Source: JBNKFV01 sp050289485 (GTDB taxonomy: Bacteria; Pseudomonadota; Gammaproteobacteria; Pseudomonadales; Cellvibrionaceae). Taken from it: 64,000 nt of DNA. Below the pieces are notes generated by a model, which searched no databases, had not been told where the DNA came from, and was given only the letters and a program-made list of their open reading frames with translations. Both the position numbers and the translations under genes were made by a program. Every line of letters begins with the position of its first letter. Positions within the stretch are counted from its first letter, which is position 1. The stretch is taken from the NCBI GenBank assembly GCA_050289485.1, contig JBNKFV010000032.1, positions 62,001-126,000 of the forward strand, read 5' to 3'. This document shows positions 9,310 to 18,301 of this stretch, one piece after another.

Positions 9310-9722
9310 TACTTTTTTCTCTTTTCCGCTCGGTGGCCTTACATTTGGACGAGAATGGACCGAGGGCAAAATGGATCAGCCAGCATTTGGCTGGTGGCAA
9401 TTTTGTCATCGAACTCCATAGGTCGAACTGATCGTTGAGGATAGGCTATGCTACCAACAGCTTGAATTGCATATTCGGACTGAAACTTGTTTTTTTCAGC
9501 CATTGCTCAGTACACCTTACGGCAGGAGATTGTCATGACGACTGAAATCGGCAGTGCTTGCCGGCGGAGTATCAATGGGCGTGGGGTCGCAGGCCAGGTT
9601 AATAGATAGCTGCAACCAGTTGCAAACCTATTTGGACGGGGAAAACAAAAAAGCCCTGTATTGGTAAAGAAATAACAAGACCTCTTGGGTATTCCTGGAT
9701 GGGTAACTTTCTACCTAAGAAC
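9310..9722. other. Intergenic region with one weak small frame
   Basis: About 410 bases separate the PepSY gene and yicC. It contains a 24-codon frame (9535-9609, plus strand) preceded by GGCAGGAG at a good ribosome-binding distance, but with no recognisable product. No tRNA, strong hairpin or repeat was seen. Confidence 0.4.
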
Positions 9723-10586
9723 CTATTCGATATTCTGGATCTGCTCACGCATTTGTTCGATCATCACTTTGATTTCCACCGCCGCTTGGGTGGTTTCGCT
9801 CACGATTGATTTGGAAGACAGTGTGTTGGCTTCACGGTTGAGTTCCTGCATTAGAAAGTCCAGCCGGCGGCCAATGGCACCTTTTTGTTTGAGGCTGTGT
9901 TTCACTTCTTTAATGTGCGTATCGAGGCGGTCAAGTTCCTCGTCTACATCAGATTTTTGAATCAGATACACCATTTCCTGTTCCAGCCGCTCCGGGTCAA
10001 CGTCTTGTACCAGGCTGTTGAGTTTGTCCGTTAACTTCTGGCGGTGGTTGGAGATAATTTGGGGCATCAGTTTGCGAACTTCTGCCACTTGCAGGCCAAT
10101 ACCCTCGAGGCGCTGTTCAATATGCTGAGCGACTTCCTGCCCTTCTCGTTCACGGTGGGCAACCAGCTGTTGCAGGGTTTGGTTAATGGTTTGTAGCACT
10201 TGCTCTTTCAATGCATCGGTGTCTACTTCTTGTTGTTGCATCACACCAGGCCATTGCAATACCTCGAGGGGGTTCACTGCTGCGGCATCGGTGAGGGCGT
10301 CGCGAATTTTCTCGATGGCGGCGCTTATTTCATGCACTCGCTCAGTGTTGATAGTGAGCTGGCTGGCCTCTTTATTAAATTGCAGCTGTATATTCAGTTC
10401 CAGCTTGCCGCGAGTAACGTGTTTGCGTACCAGATCACGCAAAGCCGGTTCGAGATCGCGCAGTGTTTCTGGCAAACGAAAATGGTGCTCCAGGTAGCGA
10501 TGATTGACACTGCGAACTTCGCAGGCGACATGGCCATTGGTAATTGGTGCTTCCAGTCGGGCAAACCCAGTCATACTGCGGGGCAT
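9723..10586 (-). CDS. yicC: YicC-family endoribonuclease
   Basis: A 287-residue YicC/YloC protein; the family acts as an endoribonuclease linked to RNA turnover. The N-terminus MPRSMTGFAR is the family hallmark, and the conserved C-terminal half contains DVDEELDRL, HIKEV, GRRLDFLMQELNREANTL and SKS. The ATG at 10586 is preceded by AAGGAAGG, which decides the start over a longer reading. It is divergent from rph, as in E. coli and Pseudomonas, with about 170 bases between the starts that must hold both promoters. Confidence 0.93.
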   Translation of the reverse strand: MPRSMTGFARLEAPITNGHVACEVRSVNHRYLEHHFRLPETLRDLEPALRDLVRKHVTRGKLELNIQLQFNKEASQLTINTERVHEISAAIEKIRDALTDAAAVNPLEVLQWPGVMQQQEVDTDALKEQVLQTINQTLQQLVAHREREGQEVAQHIEQRLEGIGLQVAEVRKLMPQIISNHRQKLTDKLNSLVQDVDPERLEQEMVYLIQKSDVDEELDRLDTHIKEVKHSLKQKGAIGRRLDFLMQELNREANTLSSKSIVSETTQAAVEIKVMIEQMREQIQNIE

Positions 10587-10760
10587 GAAACCTTCCTTTT
10601 TTGAATAGTAGTCAGCAATCTGGTGCGACGCACCGCCGTAACGTTGAATACTAACACAGGGGCTGCGGGCCCTCAGCACCCATATCCGCTATACTGCCCC
10701 TTTTTTCGGCAGGCCGCTGAAGGCTTGCTGCTGATTTAACCGAACTACAAAGGAATTCCT

Positions 10761-11483
10761 ATGCAACGACCGAGTCAACGTCAGCCCGATGAGATGCGTA
10801 CCATGCGCTTTACCCGCCATTTTACCAGGCATGCAGAAGGTTCGGTGTTGGTGGAGTTTGGCGATACCCGGGTGATTTGCACGGCCAGTGTTGATGATGG
10901 GGTACCCCGTTTTATGCGTGGTGAGGGGCGCGGTTGGATTACCGCTGAGTACGGTATGCTGCCCCGCTCTACCGGCAGTCGTATGGATCGTGAAGCCGCT
11001 CGAGGCAAGCAGGGTGGTCGAACAGTGGAGATACAACGCTTGATTGGCCGATCGTTGCGTGCTGCAGTGGACTTGGAGGCCTTGGGTGAGCGTACCGTTG
11101 TGCTCGACTGCGATGTTATTCAGGCCGATGGTGGTACCCGTACAGCGTCGATTTCGGGTGCCTGCGTTGCGTTGGCCGATGCGTTTAATGGATTGATTGC
11201 CAAGGGGGCGCTGGACAAGAGCCCGCTGACCAACATGGTAGGTGCTGTGTCGGTAGGTATTTATGAAGGGGTGCCGGTGCTCGATCTCGACTATCCGGAA
11301 GACAGCGCCGCCGAGGCCGATATGAATATTGTGATGGCCGATAACGGCGGTATCATCGAAATTCAGGGTACGGCGGAGGCTGACCCTTTTTCGGAAGCTC
11401 AATTTGCGACCATGTTGGCGCTGGCCAAGAAAGGCATCAACGATATTTACGCGGCGCAGCATGCAGCGCTAGCGGGTGAATAG
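10761..11483 (+). CDS. rph: Ribonuclease PH
   Basis: A 240-residue phosphorolytic 3'-5' exoribonuclease that trims tRNA 3' ends. Family features include MRPSQR-like start (MQRPSQRQPD), TRHAEGSVLVEFGDT, RGEGRGWITAEYGMLPRST, RIDREA-type segment (RMDREAARGKQ), DCDVIQADGGTRTASISG and the late VMADNGGIIEIQGTAE. AAAGGA precedes the ATG. Full length for the family. It is convergent with crc, and a 13-bp perfect hairpin separates them. Confidence 0.97.
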   Translation: MQRPSQRQPDEMRTMRFTRHFTRHAEGSVLVEFGDTRVICTASVDDGVPRFMRGEGRGWITAEYGMLPRSTGSRMDREAARGKQGGRTVEIQRLIGRSLRAAVDLEALGERTVVLDCDVIQADGGTRTASISGACVALADAFNGLIAKGALDKSPLTNMVGAVSVGIYEGVPVLDLDYPEDSAAEADMNIVMADNGGIIEIQGTAEADPFSEAQFATMLALAKKGINDIYAAQHAALAGE

Positions 11484-11501
11484 CACCAAGTGCGATGATG
11501 A

Positions 11502-11531
11502 GATAACGACTACCGTAAGGTAGTCGTTATC
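11502..11531. terminator. Bidirectional hairpin between rph and crc
   Basis: GATAACGACTACC and GGTAGTCGTTATC form a perfect 13-bp stem around GTAA. It sits between the stop codons of two convergent genes and ends three bases before the crc stop. There is no long T run, so it may act as an end-protecting hairpin as much as a terminator. Confidence 0.65.
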
Positions 11532-11533
11532 GA

Positions 11534-12304
11534 TCAGGTTTCAATATCGTAATCGATGATAACAGGCAGGTGGCTGGAGAATACGTTGTTTTTATTGACC
11601 ACGGCATACTCAACCCGTGACTTTAATGTGCCCGACACGATTTGCATGTCGGTGCGCCAGCCGCTACCCACACCCACCTCGCCTTCGGGCCACCAAGTGT
11701 ACTCATCGGAGTCGCTGTTGGCTTGACGAAAGGCGTCGACGTAACCAATCTGCTGAAACACCTGATCCAGCCACTGGCGTTCGTGAGGCAGTGCCCCCGA
11801 AGCGTGCTGGTTCTCTTCCCAGTTCTGTACGTCTTTGGGTTTGTGTACCATCGCCCAGTTGCCACAAAAAATAAAATCACGGCGCTTGCGGGTGATCTTT
11901 TCCATGTGCGCTTGAAGGTCGTCAAAGAATTTGATTTTAACTTCCTGAGATTCAGTCTCTGCGCTTGCGCTGGGGGCTAGCAACGAGCCGACGCTCAGGC
12001 GCTCGAAGTCCACCTGCAAATAGCGGCCTTCCATGTCAACGCCGCTGGCAAAGCCAAGCCCGTAGATTAATGCTTTGGGTATTTCACGTGTATAGATGGC
12101 TACGCCGTTGTAATGCTTTACTCCTGAGTCAAAGAAGTAAGTATTGTACCCATCCATTTGGAACGGAGGGTCGTCCAGCTCGTACTCCAGTGCGCGTAAG
12201 TCCTGGAGGCAGATGATATCGGCGTCTTGGTCTGAAAGCCATTGATAAAGACCACGCTGCGCAGCTTGATGAATGCCGTCAACGCTAAGACTGATGATTC
12301 GCAT
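11534..12304 (-). CDS. crc: Catabolite repression control protein Crc
   Basis: A 256-residue member of the exonuclease III fold. It matches Crc rather than a working nuclease: the start is MRIISLSVDGI (catalytic Asn of FNxNG lost), the Glu of LQE is Asp (LQDLRA), the catalytic GDxN is CGNWA, and the final SDH is SSH. Length and gene order rph-crc-pyrE are those of Pseudomonas. In Pseudomonas Crc works with Hfq and A-rich mRNA motifs to repress translation of catabolic genes. AAGGGG precedes the ATG. The role here is by analogy. Confidence 0.88.
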   Translation of the reverse strand: MRIISLSVDGIHQAAQRGLYQWLSDQDADIICLQDLRALEYELDDPPFQMDGYNTYFFDSGVKHYNGVAIYTREIPKALIYGLGFASGVDMEGRYLQVDFERLSVGSLLAPSASAETESQEVKIKFFDDLQAHMEKITRKRRDFIFCGNWAMVHKPKDVQNWEENQHASGALPHERQWLDQVFQQIGYVDAFRQANSDSDEYTWWPEGEVGVGSGWRTDMQIVSGTLKSRVEYAVVNKNNVFSSHLPVIIDYDIET

Positions 12305-12413
12305 ATTAGCCCCTTGGTTTTGGACTGTGTATGATACCCAGCTTTAAAAACTTTTGTTAGTTTTCCATATTAATATATGGCGCTAACCATAAATAATTTT
12401 TCAGGGTTTTGCT

Positions 12414-13055
12414 ATGCAGCAGTATCAGCGTGATTTCATTCGCCTGGCCATTGAACAACAGGTGCTCTGTTTTGGTGAGTTTACGTTAAAGTCAGGGCGT
12501 ACAAGTCCGTACTTTTTTAATGCAGGGCGTTTCCAAACTGGTGCTGCACTTGCGAAATTGGGGCGTTTTTACGCCGCTGCTATTGAGGAGTCGAAGGTAG
12601 AATTCGATGTGGTTTTTGGCCCTGCCTACAAGGGGATTCCCCTGGCGGCAACCACGGCAGTGGCATTGGCTGATCACCACAATCGGGATGTGCCCTATTG
12701 CTTCAACCGCAAGGAAGCAAAAGACCATGGCGAAGGTGGAACCCTGGTTGGCGCACCACTGGAAGGCCGTATTCTTATTGTTGATGATGTGATCACCGCG
12801 GGTACCGCAGTGCGGGAGGTGATGGACATTATCGCCGCAGCCAGGGCCAGACCAGCTGCGGTGTTAATTGGCCTTAACCGCCAGGAGAGAGGCCAGGGAG
12901 CGACTTCTGCGATTGAAGAAGTTGAGATGGAATATGGTATTCCGGTAGTTAGCATTATTAAGCTTGAGCATGTCATTGATTATCTGCGCGAACAGACTAA
13001 TGATACTGGTTTGCTGGAGCGAATTGAGCAGTATCGCGATACCTATGGTGTGTAA
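12414..13055 (+). CDS. pyrE: Orotate phosphoribosyltransferase
   Basis: A 213-residue enzyme that joins orotate to PRPP in UMP synthesis. The PRPP-binding loop ILIVDDVITAGTAVRE and the catalytic KDHGEGG loop are both visible, as are FTLKSGRTSPYFFNAG near residue 20 and GPAYKGIPLA. Full length. It diverges from crc with about 110 bases between, an AT-rich stretch (AATATATGG) that should hold the promoters. Confidence 0.97.
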   Translation: MQQYQRDFIRLAIEQQVLCFGEFTLKSGRTSPYFFNAGRFQTGAALAKLGRFYAAAIEESKVEFDVVFGPAYKGIPLAATTAVALADHHNRDVPYCFNRKEAKDHGEGGTLVGAPLEGRILIVDDVITAGTAVREVMDIIAAARARPAAVLIGLNRQERGQGATSAIEEVEMEYGIPVVSIIKLEHVIDYLREQTNDTGLLERIEQYRDTYGV

Positions 13056-13163
13056 AGTTTGTGACCCGAGTCAGTACGTGTTCAGTTAAGTCCCGTTACA
13101 GTGTTGGACACGCTGGTGATTTTGTTTTTTGCCTTTACGGCGTAAGGGCTCTCCACGAGAGTG

Positions 13164-13814
13164 ATGCGATTAAACACTATGGTTAAATCATTTACCTCAG
13201 GCAATACGGCGAAGCAGTTTGGTTGTGCACTGGTTTTGTGCACGGGTTTTCTGTTGGCTAATGGGCCGGTTTTTGCGGAAACGGTTTTTTATCGTTATGT
13301 GAATGAGCAGGGAGTGAAGGTCATCAATCATTCTATTCCGCCTGAATATGCTCAAAAAGGCTACGAGGTGGTCAATATGTCTGGCCAGGTCGTCAAAGTT
13401 GTGCCGCCAGCATTGTCACCGGAGGAAGCTCAGCGACAGGCTAAAGCTAAAGCTGAGCAGAAAAAGCTGGAGGAGTGGGATGCAGACCTGCACCGTCGTT
13501 ACAGCAGCATCAGTGATATAGAAGCGGCAAAAGCACGTCGGTTGCGTGATCTAGAAACTAACGTGGCTATTTTAAATTCTAATATTTCGAATCTGCAGGC
13601 CGAGATTCGTGACGAACAAGCGAATGCCGCACGTATAGAGCGGCAGGGCCGTGAAGTGCCCAACAGCCTGTTGGTAAAAATCAGCAACCTGCAAGCTGAG
13701 CTAGAAGACACTCGCGCACAGGTAAAGGTGCGTAAAAAAGATTACGAAGCTGTTGCCCAGAGTTTCGATCGCGATATTGAACGTTTTAAAGTCATCACTG
13801 GCAAGTCACCGTAA
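13164..13814 (+). CDS. DUF4124-domain periplasmic protein with coiled coil
   Basis: A 216-residue exported protein of unknown function. A signal peptide ends at VFAE near residue 36. A DUF4124 segment follows (FYRYVNEQGVKVINHSIPPE, about 38-60), a short beta-rich piece that usually reads a KDAQG-type motif. Residues ~85-215 form a long charged coiled coil with many Glu, Lys and Gln. A GTG directly upstream (13161) is possible, but GAGAG fits the ATG at 13164; a later ATG at 13179 would also keep the signal peptide. It follows pyrE by about 110 bases. Confidence 0.72.
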   Translation: MRLNTMVKSFTSGNTAKQFGCALVLCTGFLLANGPVFAETVFYRYVNEQGVKVINHSIPPEYAQKGYEVVNMSGQVVKVVPPALSPEEAQRQAKAKAEQKKLEEWDADLHRRYSSISDIEAAKARRLRDLETNVAILNSNISNLQAEIRDEQANAARIERQGREVPNSLLVKISNLQAELEDTRAQVKVRKKDYEAVAQSFDRDIERFKVITGKSP

Positions 13815-13843
13815 AACACTTGTCACTGGCGGGGTGTTGTGCA

Positions 13844-14470
13844 CTACACAACGTTTTGGCTGGCCGGTTGCAGGGTTGCACGGAAAAACCCCTGTACCAG
13901 TACCGGCCACTGATCTTGCCAGTATTCTGTTGGCGGGCGCTTAAATTCGCTGCGCACAAATTGTGTAATTCGCCCTTCTGCCAAAGACATCAGCATATTG
14001 GCTGCTGCATTAATGGGTAAAGTAGGCCGCACCCCTTCTCGCATTTCAGCTTCGCGAATGATTTGTCGCAGCTGGGTTTCTATACGATCAAAAAACTGTA
14101 CCACGCGGGCACGCAAACGCTCGTTTTCTCCAGCGAGGGCATCGCCGGTGAGGATACGGGTAATGCCAGGGTTGCGTTCGGTGAAGGTGAGAACCAGGAA
14201 GAGAATTTTTTCGCAGGTGTCGAGAGATGAGTGGTTGTCGGCAAGTATCAGATTGATACGGGTGAACACCGTCTCTTCAATAAACTCGATCAGCCCCTCA
14301 AACATTTTGGATTTACTGGGAAAATGGCGATAAAGCGCTGCTTCCGATACGCCAACCTGCTTTGCCAGTGCCGCTGTGGTAATACGGTTACCGGGGCAGG
14401 CTTCCAGCATATGAGCCAGAGATTCCAAAATTTGCTGGCGCCGTGAAATTTTGTTTTTGCTGTTGGTCAT
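13844..14470 (-). CDS. slmA: Nucleoid occlusion factor SlmA (TetR family)
   Basis: A 208-residue TetR-fold protein that blocks FtsZ ring assembly over the chromosome. The helix-turn-helix TAALAKQVGVSEAALYRHFP lies at about 38-57. The C-terminal segment (LPINAAANMLMSLAEGRITQ and FVRSEFKRPPTEYW) matches SlmA, not other TetR regulators. Its position beside pyrE, argB and coaBC is also typical of slmA. No clear SlmA-binding palindrome was noticed nearby. Confidence 0.93.
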   Translation of the reverse strand: MTNSKNKISRRQQILESLAHMLEACPGNRITTAALAKQVGVSEAALYRHFPSKSKMFEGLIEFIEETVFTRINLILADNHSSLDTCEKILFLVLTFTERNPGITRILTGDALAGENERLRARVVQFFDRIETQLRQIIREAEMREGVRPTLPINAAANMLMSLAEGRITQFVRSEFKRPPTEYWQDQWPVLVQGFFRATLQPASQNVV

Positions 14471-14675
14471 GGTGGTTGCGTAGAAGAATTTTGTTTTCGG
14501 TGCTTTGTTATGGGTAGCCGTATACCAGCCTGACCCCCTGGTTTGTTCCGACTGTCACAAAAGGCCGCCGGATGACTATCCTAGCGGCATACCGTGAAGG
14601 CATCAATCGCCAAGGCCAAAGAAACCGGTAATTCCTGCCAGGCGGTACTGATTTCAGGAATACGCGGTGGTAAAA

Positions 14676-14689
14676 CCCACTGTAGTGGG
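14676..14689 (-). terminator. Putative terminator after argB
   Basis: Read on the minus strand, CCCACT-AC-AGTGGG is followed by TTTTA, 9 bases after the argB stop. The stem is short and the loop tight, so termination is plausible but not certain. Confidence 0.5.
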
Positions 14690-14697
14690 CTGGCCCG

Positions 14698-15600
14698 CTA
14701 GCTTTTGTGGTTACTGATTAATGTGCCAACACCAGAATCTGTAAAGATTTCCAGCAGTACGGCATGGTTTAGGCGGCCATCAATGATATGGGCGCTGGTA
14801 ACGCCGCCTTTTACGGCATCCAAGGCACAGGCGATTTTGGGTAGCATGCCGCCGTAAATGGTACCGTCTTCGATCAGTGCGTCTACCTGCTGAGTAGTCA
14901 GCCCGGTAAGCACCTTGCCGCTTTTATCCTGTAGGCCAGAGACATTGGTCAATAGCATGAGTTTTTCGGCTTGCAGTACCTCGGCCAGTTTGCCGGCAAC
15001 CAGGTCGGCATTGATGTTGTATGAGTTGCCTTCATTATCGACGCCAATGGGGGCAATAACCGGAATAAAATCGCTGTTAAGCAGCATGTCGATAACGCTT
15101 TTGTTGATCGAGCGTACTTCACCTACGTGACCAATATCGATAATTTCGGTGGCCTGCATACCTGGAGTTTTGCGTGTTGCCGATAATTTCTTGGCGCCAA
15201 TCAGCTGGCCGTCTTTACCTGTGATACCAATGGCCTGTCCGCCGTTGCGGTTAATCAGGCCAACAATTTGCTTGTTTACGCTGGCGCCCAACACCATTTC
15301 TACCACGTCCATGGTCTCGCTGTCGGTGACCCGCATCCCGTCGACAAAGCTGGATTTGATATTGAGCTTTTCCAACAGTTCACCAATTTGAGGGCCGCCG
15401 CCGTGAACCACGATAGGGTTCATGCCGACCAGTTTCATTAGCACAATATCGCGCGCAAAACTGTTTTGCAGCGCTTCATCCACCATGGCATTACCGCCAA
15501 ATTTCACCACGACGGTTTTGTTGGTAAAGCGTTGAATATAAGGCAGCGCTTCGGTCAGTACGTGAGCAATATTCATCGCGCTAGCTTGGTCTAAAGACAT
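14698..15600 (-). CDS. argB: Acetylglutamate kinase
   Basis: A 300-residue enzyme for the second step of arginine synthesis. It shows VVKFGGNAMVD near residue 32, the HGGGPQIG phosphate loop, DGMRVTD, and late NINADLVAGKLAEVL. The ATG at 15600 (MSLDQASAMNIA) is preferred over a TTG two codons upstream. An N-terminal helix before the core is the feature that gives arginine-sensitive hexamers in related enzymes, so feedback inhibition is likely. It follows algC by about 190 bases. Confidence 0.96.
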   Translation of the reverse strand: MSLDQASAMNIAHVLTEALPYIQRFTNKTVVVKFGGNAMVDEALQNSFARDIVLMKLVGMNPIVVHGGGPQIGELLEKLNIKSSFVDGMRVTDSETMDVVEMVLGASVNKQIVGLINRNGGQAIGITGKDGQLIGAKKLSATRKTPGMQATEIIDIGHVGEVRSINKSVIDMLLNSDFIPVIAPIGVDNEGNSYNINADLVAGKLAEVLQAEKLMLLTNVSGLQDKSGKVLTGLTTQQVDALIEDGTIYGGMLPKIACALDAVKGGVTSAHIIDGRLNHAVLLEIFTDSGVGTLISNHKS

Positions 15601-15787
15601 AATCAAAAATTCCGTTGATACAAAGTTAATACGTTGGCTGGATAGGCATTTATCCGCTAGTTGACTACCCGGCCAGAGGTGGCCAGGCGCCTTTCGATAG
15701 CTTGATAACGGTAGCAGCCTGCAGATGCCGTGGTTGTTAAGCGCCTGACCTCACCGCAGCCACACTGCGTTTGTATGGCGGATGATA

Positions 15788-18238
15788 TCAGGCGAAATCC
15801 AGTTGCAGCTCCGGAGCTACTTTTTGCAGCTCTCGCTTGAACAGTTTTTGCAGCTGTTCGATCACTTCTTCCGTTTCGCCTTCAAACCGTAAGGTAAGCG
15901 CCGCTGAGGTGTTAGACGCTCGCACCAGGCCCCAGCCCTTGGCAAAGTCGACCCGAACGCCGTCGACACTGGTGATTTTGCCAGACTGAAATTCACCTTG
16001 CTCCAGCAGTTGGCGAATGATATCGAATTTGCGTGAATCGGTTACCGGTACAAGTATTTCCGGCGTTACTGGCAGTGCCGGGAAGCTTTCAAAAACGCTG
16101 TCGAGATCCTGGTCACGCAGGCTCATGATCTCAATGAGGCGCGCGGCGGCATACATGCCATCGTCAAAACCATACCAGCGATCTTTGATAAAAATGTGTC
16201 CGGAGTACTCGCCACCCACCATGGCGCCCGTTTCACGCATTTTTGCCTTCATATGTGCATGGCCGGTGCGGGCCATAATCGGCCGGCCGCCGTAACTGCT
16301 GACCAGGCTATTCAGCTGGCGGGTAGATTTTACATCGAATAACACATCGGTGCCGGGGTTGCGCGATACAATATCTTTTGCAAACAGCATGAGCAGACGA
16401 TCAGGCCAGATAATCTCGCCGTTGGGGGTGACAACACACAGACGGTCACCGTCGCCATCAAAGGCTACCCCCAAGTCGGCGCCGCTATCCTGGACTTTGG
16501 CGATCAATGCCTGAAGGTTTTCGGCGCGCGATGGGTCTGGTGAGTGGTTCGGAAAGTTGCCATCTACCTCGCAATACAGTGGTGTGACTTCGCAGCCCAA
16601 TTCCTCAAACAGCGCTGGTGCCACAACACTGGTGATGCCATTGCCGGCGTCAATCACTATGTGCATATCGCCGGCCAATGCCACGTCGGAAAAAATACGG
16701 TCAATATAGTCGGCGATCAGGTTGCGGGTTATTTCATCGCCCTGCCCTACGGCAAAGTCTTGGCGCTGCATCCGCAGTTTTAAATCCTCGATCGCGTCAT
16801 CGGCCAGAGTAATATCGTTGATAATCATTTTGAAGCCGTTGTACTCGGCCGGGTTATGGCTGCCGGTCACTATTACGCCGCTGCTGCACTCACTGGCTTC
16901 CGCAATACCGTAATAGAGTACTGGGGTGGGCACGGCACCCAGATTAATGACATTACAGCCGGTAGACAAAATACCGTCGACCAATGCGTCACAGAGTGAC
17001 TCACTGTGTAATCGGCCATCACGGGCAACCAGCAGGACCTGCTGATTTTCAGTCAACGCCAGACTGCCCAGCGCCTGCCCCAGCAGTTTGGCAAAGCCTT
17101 CGTTAATTTCATCTGGTCCCACAACACCACGAATATCGTATGAACGAAACACGTTTGCCGGTAATAACGTGTCTGCTGTTTCAGGTGATGCTGTTGGTGC
17201 GGTCAGTGTCGCGTCGGTAGGTTTCTCGGCATCCAGCCCCACGAGTCTGGCGTCTTCCTGGCTTACTTGAATATTGGCGATGTCGTGTTGCTGCTTCACC
17301 GGGTTGTTTAGCGCCTCAGGCGAAATACCCATGGCGCGTGCCCTGTCTGCAGAGCTTGTCTGCTTTTCGAGTTTCTTAGCCTTTTGTTTTTGTACCAGCA
17401 GGCCGACACCGTAGCCAGCGCCAGCGCCCAGCAGGGCCAGTACTGCGAAGCCAATCGCGTAAGGAATCGGGTTAACCTGCGCCGAATCAATCGCTTCCGC
17501 TGCAGGTTGATAAGTAAGCTGCCAGTGGCCATTGCCAAGATTGTGGGTGTAGGTTTCGCCCTGCCCTTGCCCGCCGGTAGCGAGTACGCTGCTGCTGCGG
17601 CCAAAGGTTTGGATAATCTGTATTTTGCCCTGGGTTAAATCAAGCTTTTGCAGTTGTTCCTGTATAGCGGCAGACGATAGACGTATAAACAGGGTGCCAA
17701 TGGTTCTGCCTTTGGTACCTACGACAGGCGCTGCCAGATTAATGACGTAATCTTTGTTTATTTGGCTGGCTTCCGGGGGCACGTTTTCCTGTTCCTGCGC
17801 CCGGTTGATCATATCCAGTTCAGGAAAACGAAGTGGGTTGGTCGCGTCGTCGCGCAGTTGGGCACTGTTCAGCGGAAAGTATTCGCCACTGTAGACGTGG
17901 GTAAACTGGGTTTGCAAGCGGTTGGTAAAATTACTCCAGGCCGCTGGGCCTTCTTGTTCCAACGCGGTAACAAGGGTCTGGTTTTGCGAAAATTGGGCTA
18001 AGTGTTGATTCCAGCGATTTAACACCAGGTTCATTTGGCTGGCGTAATGCTGGGCTTGGCGTTGCCCGAGAGCGTTCAGTTGTTCTTGACTGCCTGCTAC
18101 CACGGCTTTGCTGTACAGCCAGTAACCTGCTGCGGCACCAATCATTAAGCCCAGCAAAGCTGCCAGCCATGGCAGGGGTAAGGCAGGCTTCTTTATACGT
18201 TGGGTTGTGTTCGTATCTGTTTTGGACTGAACAGTCAC
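15788..18238 (-). CDS. algC: Phosphomannomutase/phosphoglucomutase with membrane N-terminal extension
   Basis: An 816-residue protein. The C-terminal ~450 residues are AlgC: FRSYDIRG near 364, the phosphoserine loop VTGSHNP near 459, the metal loop DGDGDR near 592, and GEYSGH. It interconverts mannose and glucose 1- and 6-phosphates for polysaccharide and LPS precursors. The first ~360 residues hold a membrane helix (~19-40), a periplasmic domain resembling a sensor fold, and a second helix (~259-281), as in long forms of Pseudomonas AlgC. The GTG at 18238 follows AAAGGA; a TTG ten codons upstream lacks one. The periplasmic domain's ligand is unknown. Confidence 0.9.
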   Translation of the reverse strand: MTVQSKTDTNTTQRIKKPALPLPWLAALLGLMIGAAAGYWLYSKAVVAGSQEQLNALGQRQAQHYASQMNLVLNRWNQHLAQFSQNQTLVTALEQEGPAAWSNFTNRLQTQFTHVYSGEYFPLNSAQLRDDATNPLRFPELDMINRAQEQENVPPEASQINKDYVINLAAPVVGTKGRTIGTLFIRLSSAAIQEQLQKLDLTQGKIQIIQTFGRSSSVLATGGQGQGETYTHNLGNGHWQLTYQPAAEAIDSAQVNPIPYAIGFAVLALLGAGAGYGVGLLVQKQKAKKLEKQTSSADRARAMGISPEALNNPVKQQHDIANIQVSQEDARLVGLDAEKPTDATLTAPTASPETADTLLPANVFRSYDIRGVVGPDEINEGFAKLLGQALGSLALTENQQVLLVARDGRLHSESLCDALVDGILSTGCNVINLGAVPTPVLYYGIAEASECSSGVIVTGSHNPAEYNGFKMIINDITLADDAIEDLKLRMQRQDFAVGQGDEITRNLIADYIDRIFSDVALAGDMHIVIDAGNGITSVVAPALFEELGCEVTPLYCEVDGNFPNHSPDPSRAENLQALIAKVQDSGADLGVAFDGDGDRLCVVTPNGEIIWPDRLLMLFAKDIVSRNPGTDVLFDVKSTRQLNSLVSSYGGRPIMARTGHAHMKAKMRETGAMVGGEYSGHIFIKDRWYGFDDGMYAAARLIEIMSLRDQDLDSVFESFPALPVTPEILVPVTDSRKFDIIRQLLEQGEFQSGKITSVDGVRVDFAKGWGLVRASNTSAALTLRFEGETEEVIEQLQKLFKRELQKVAPELQLDFA

Positions 18239-18301
18239 AGAGGTTTCCTTTATACGTGTTTCGAACAACCGGCGCCTTTGGCTTGGCGATTGTGGTATCG
18301 G

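Noticed and set aside
9535..9609. 24-codon frame with a good ribosome-binding site
   Set aside because: Too short and without known relatives visible to me; mentioned only within the intergenic entry.
10689..11462. Minus-strand frame of 257 codons
   Set aside because: Antisense of rph, whose reading is certain from family motifs.
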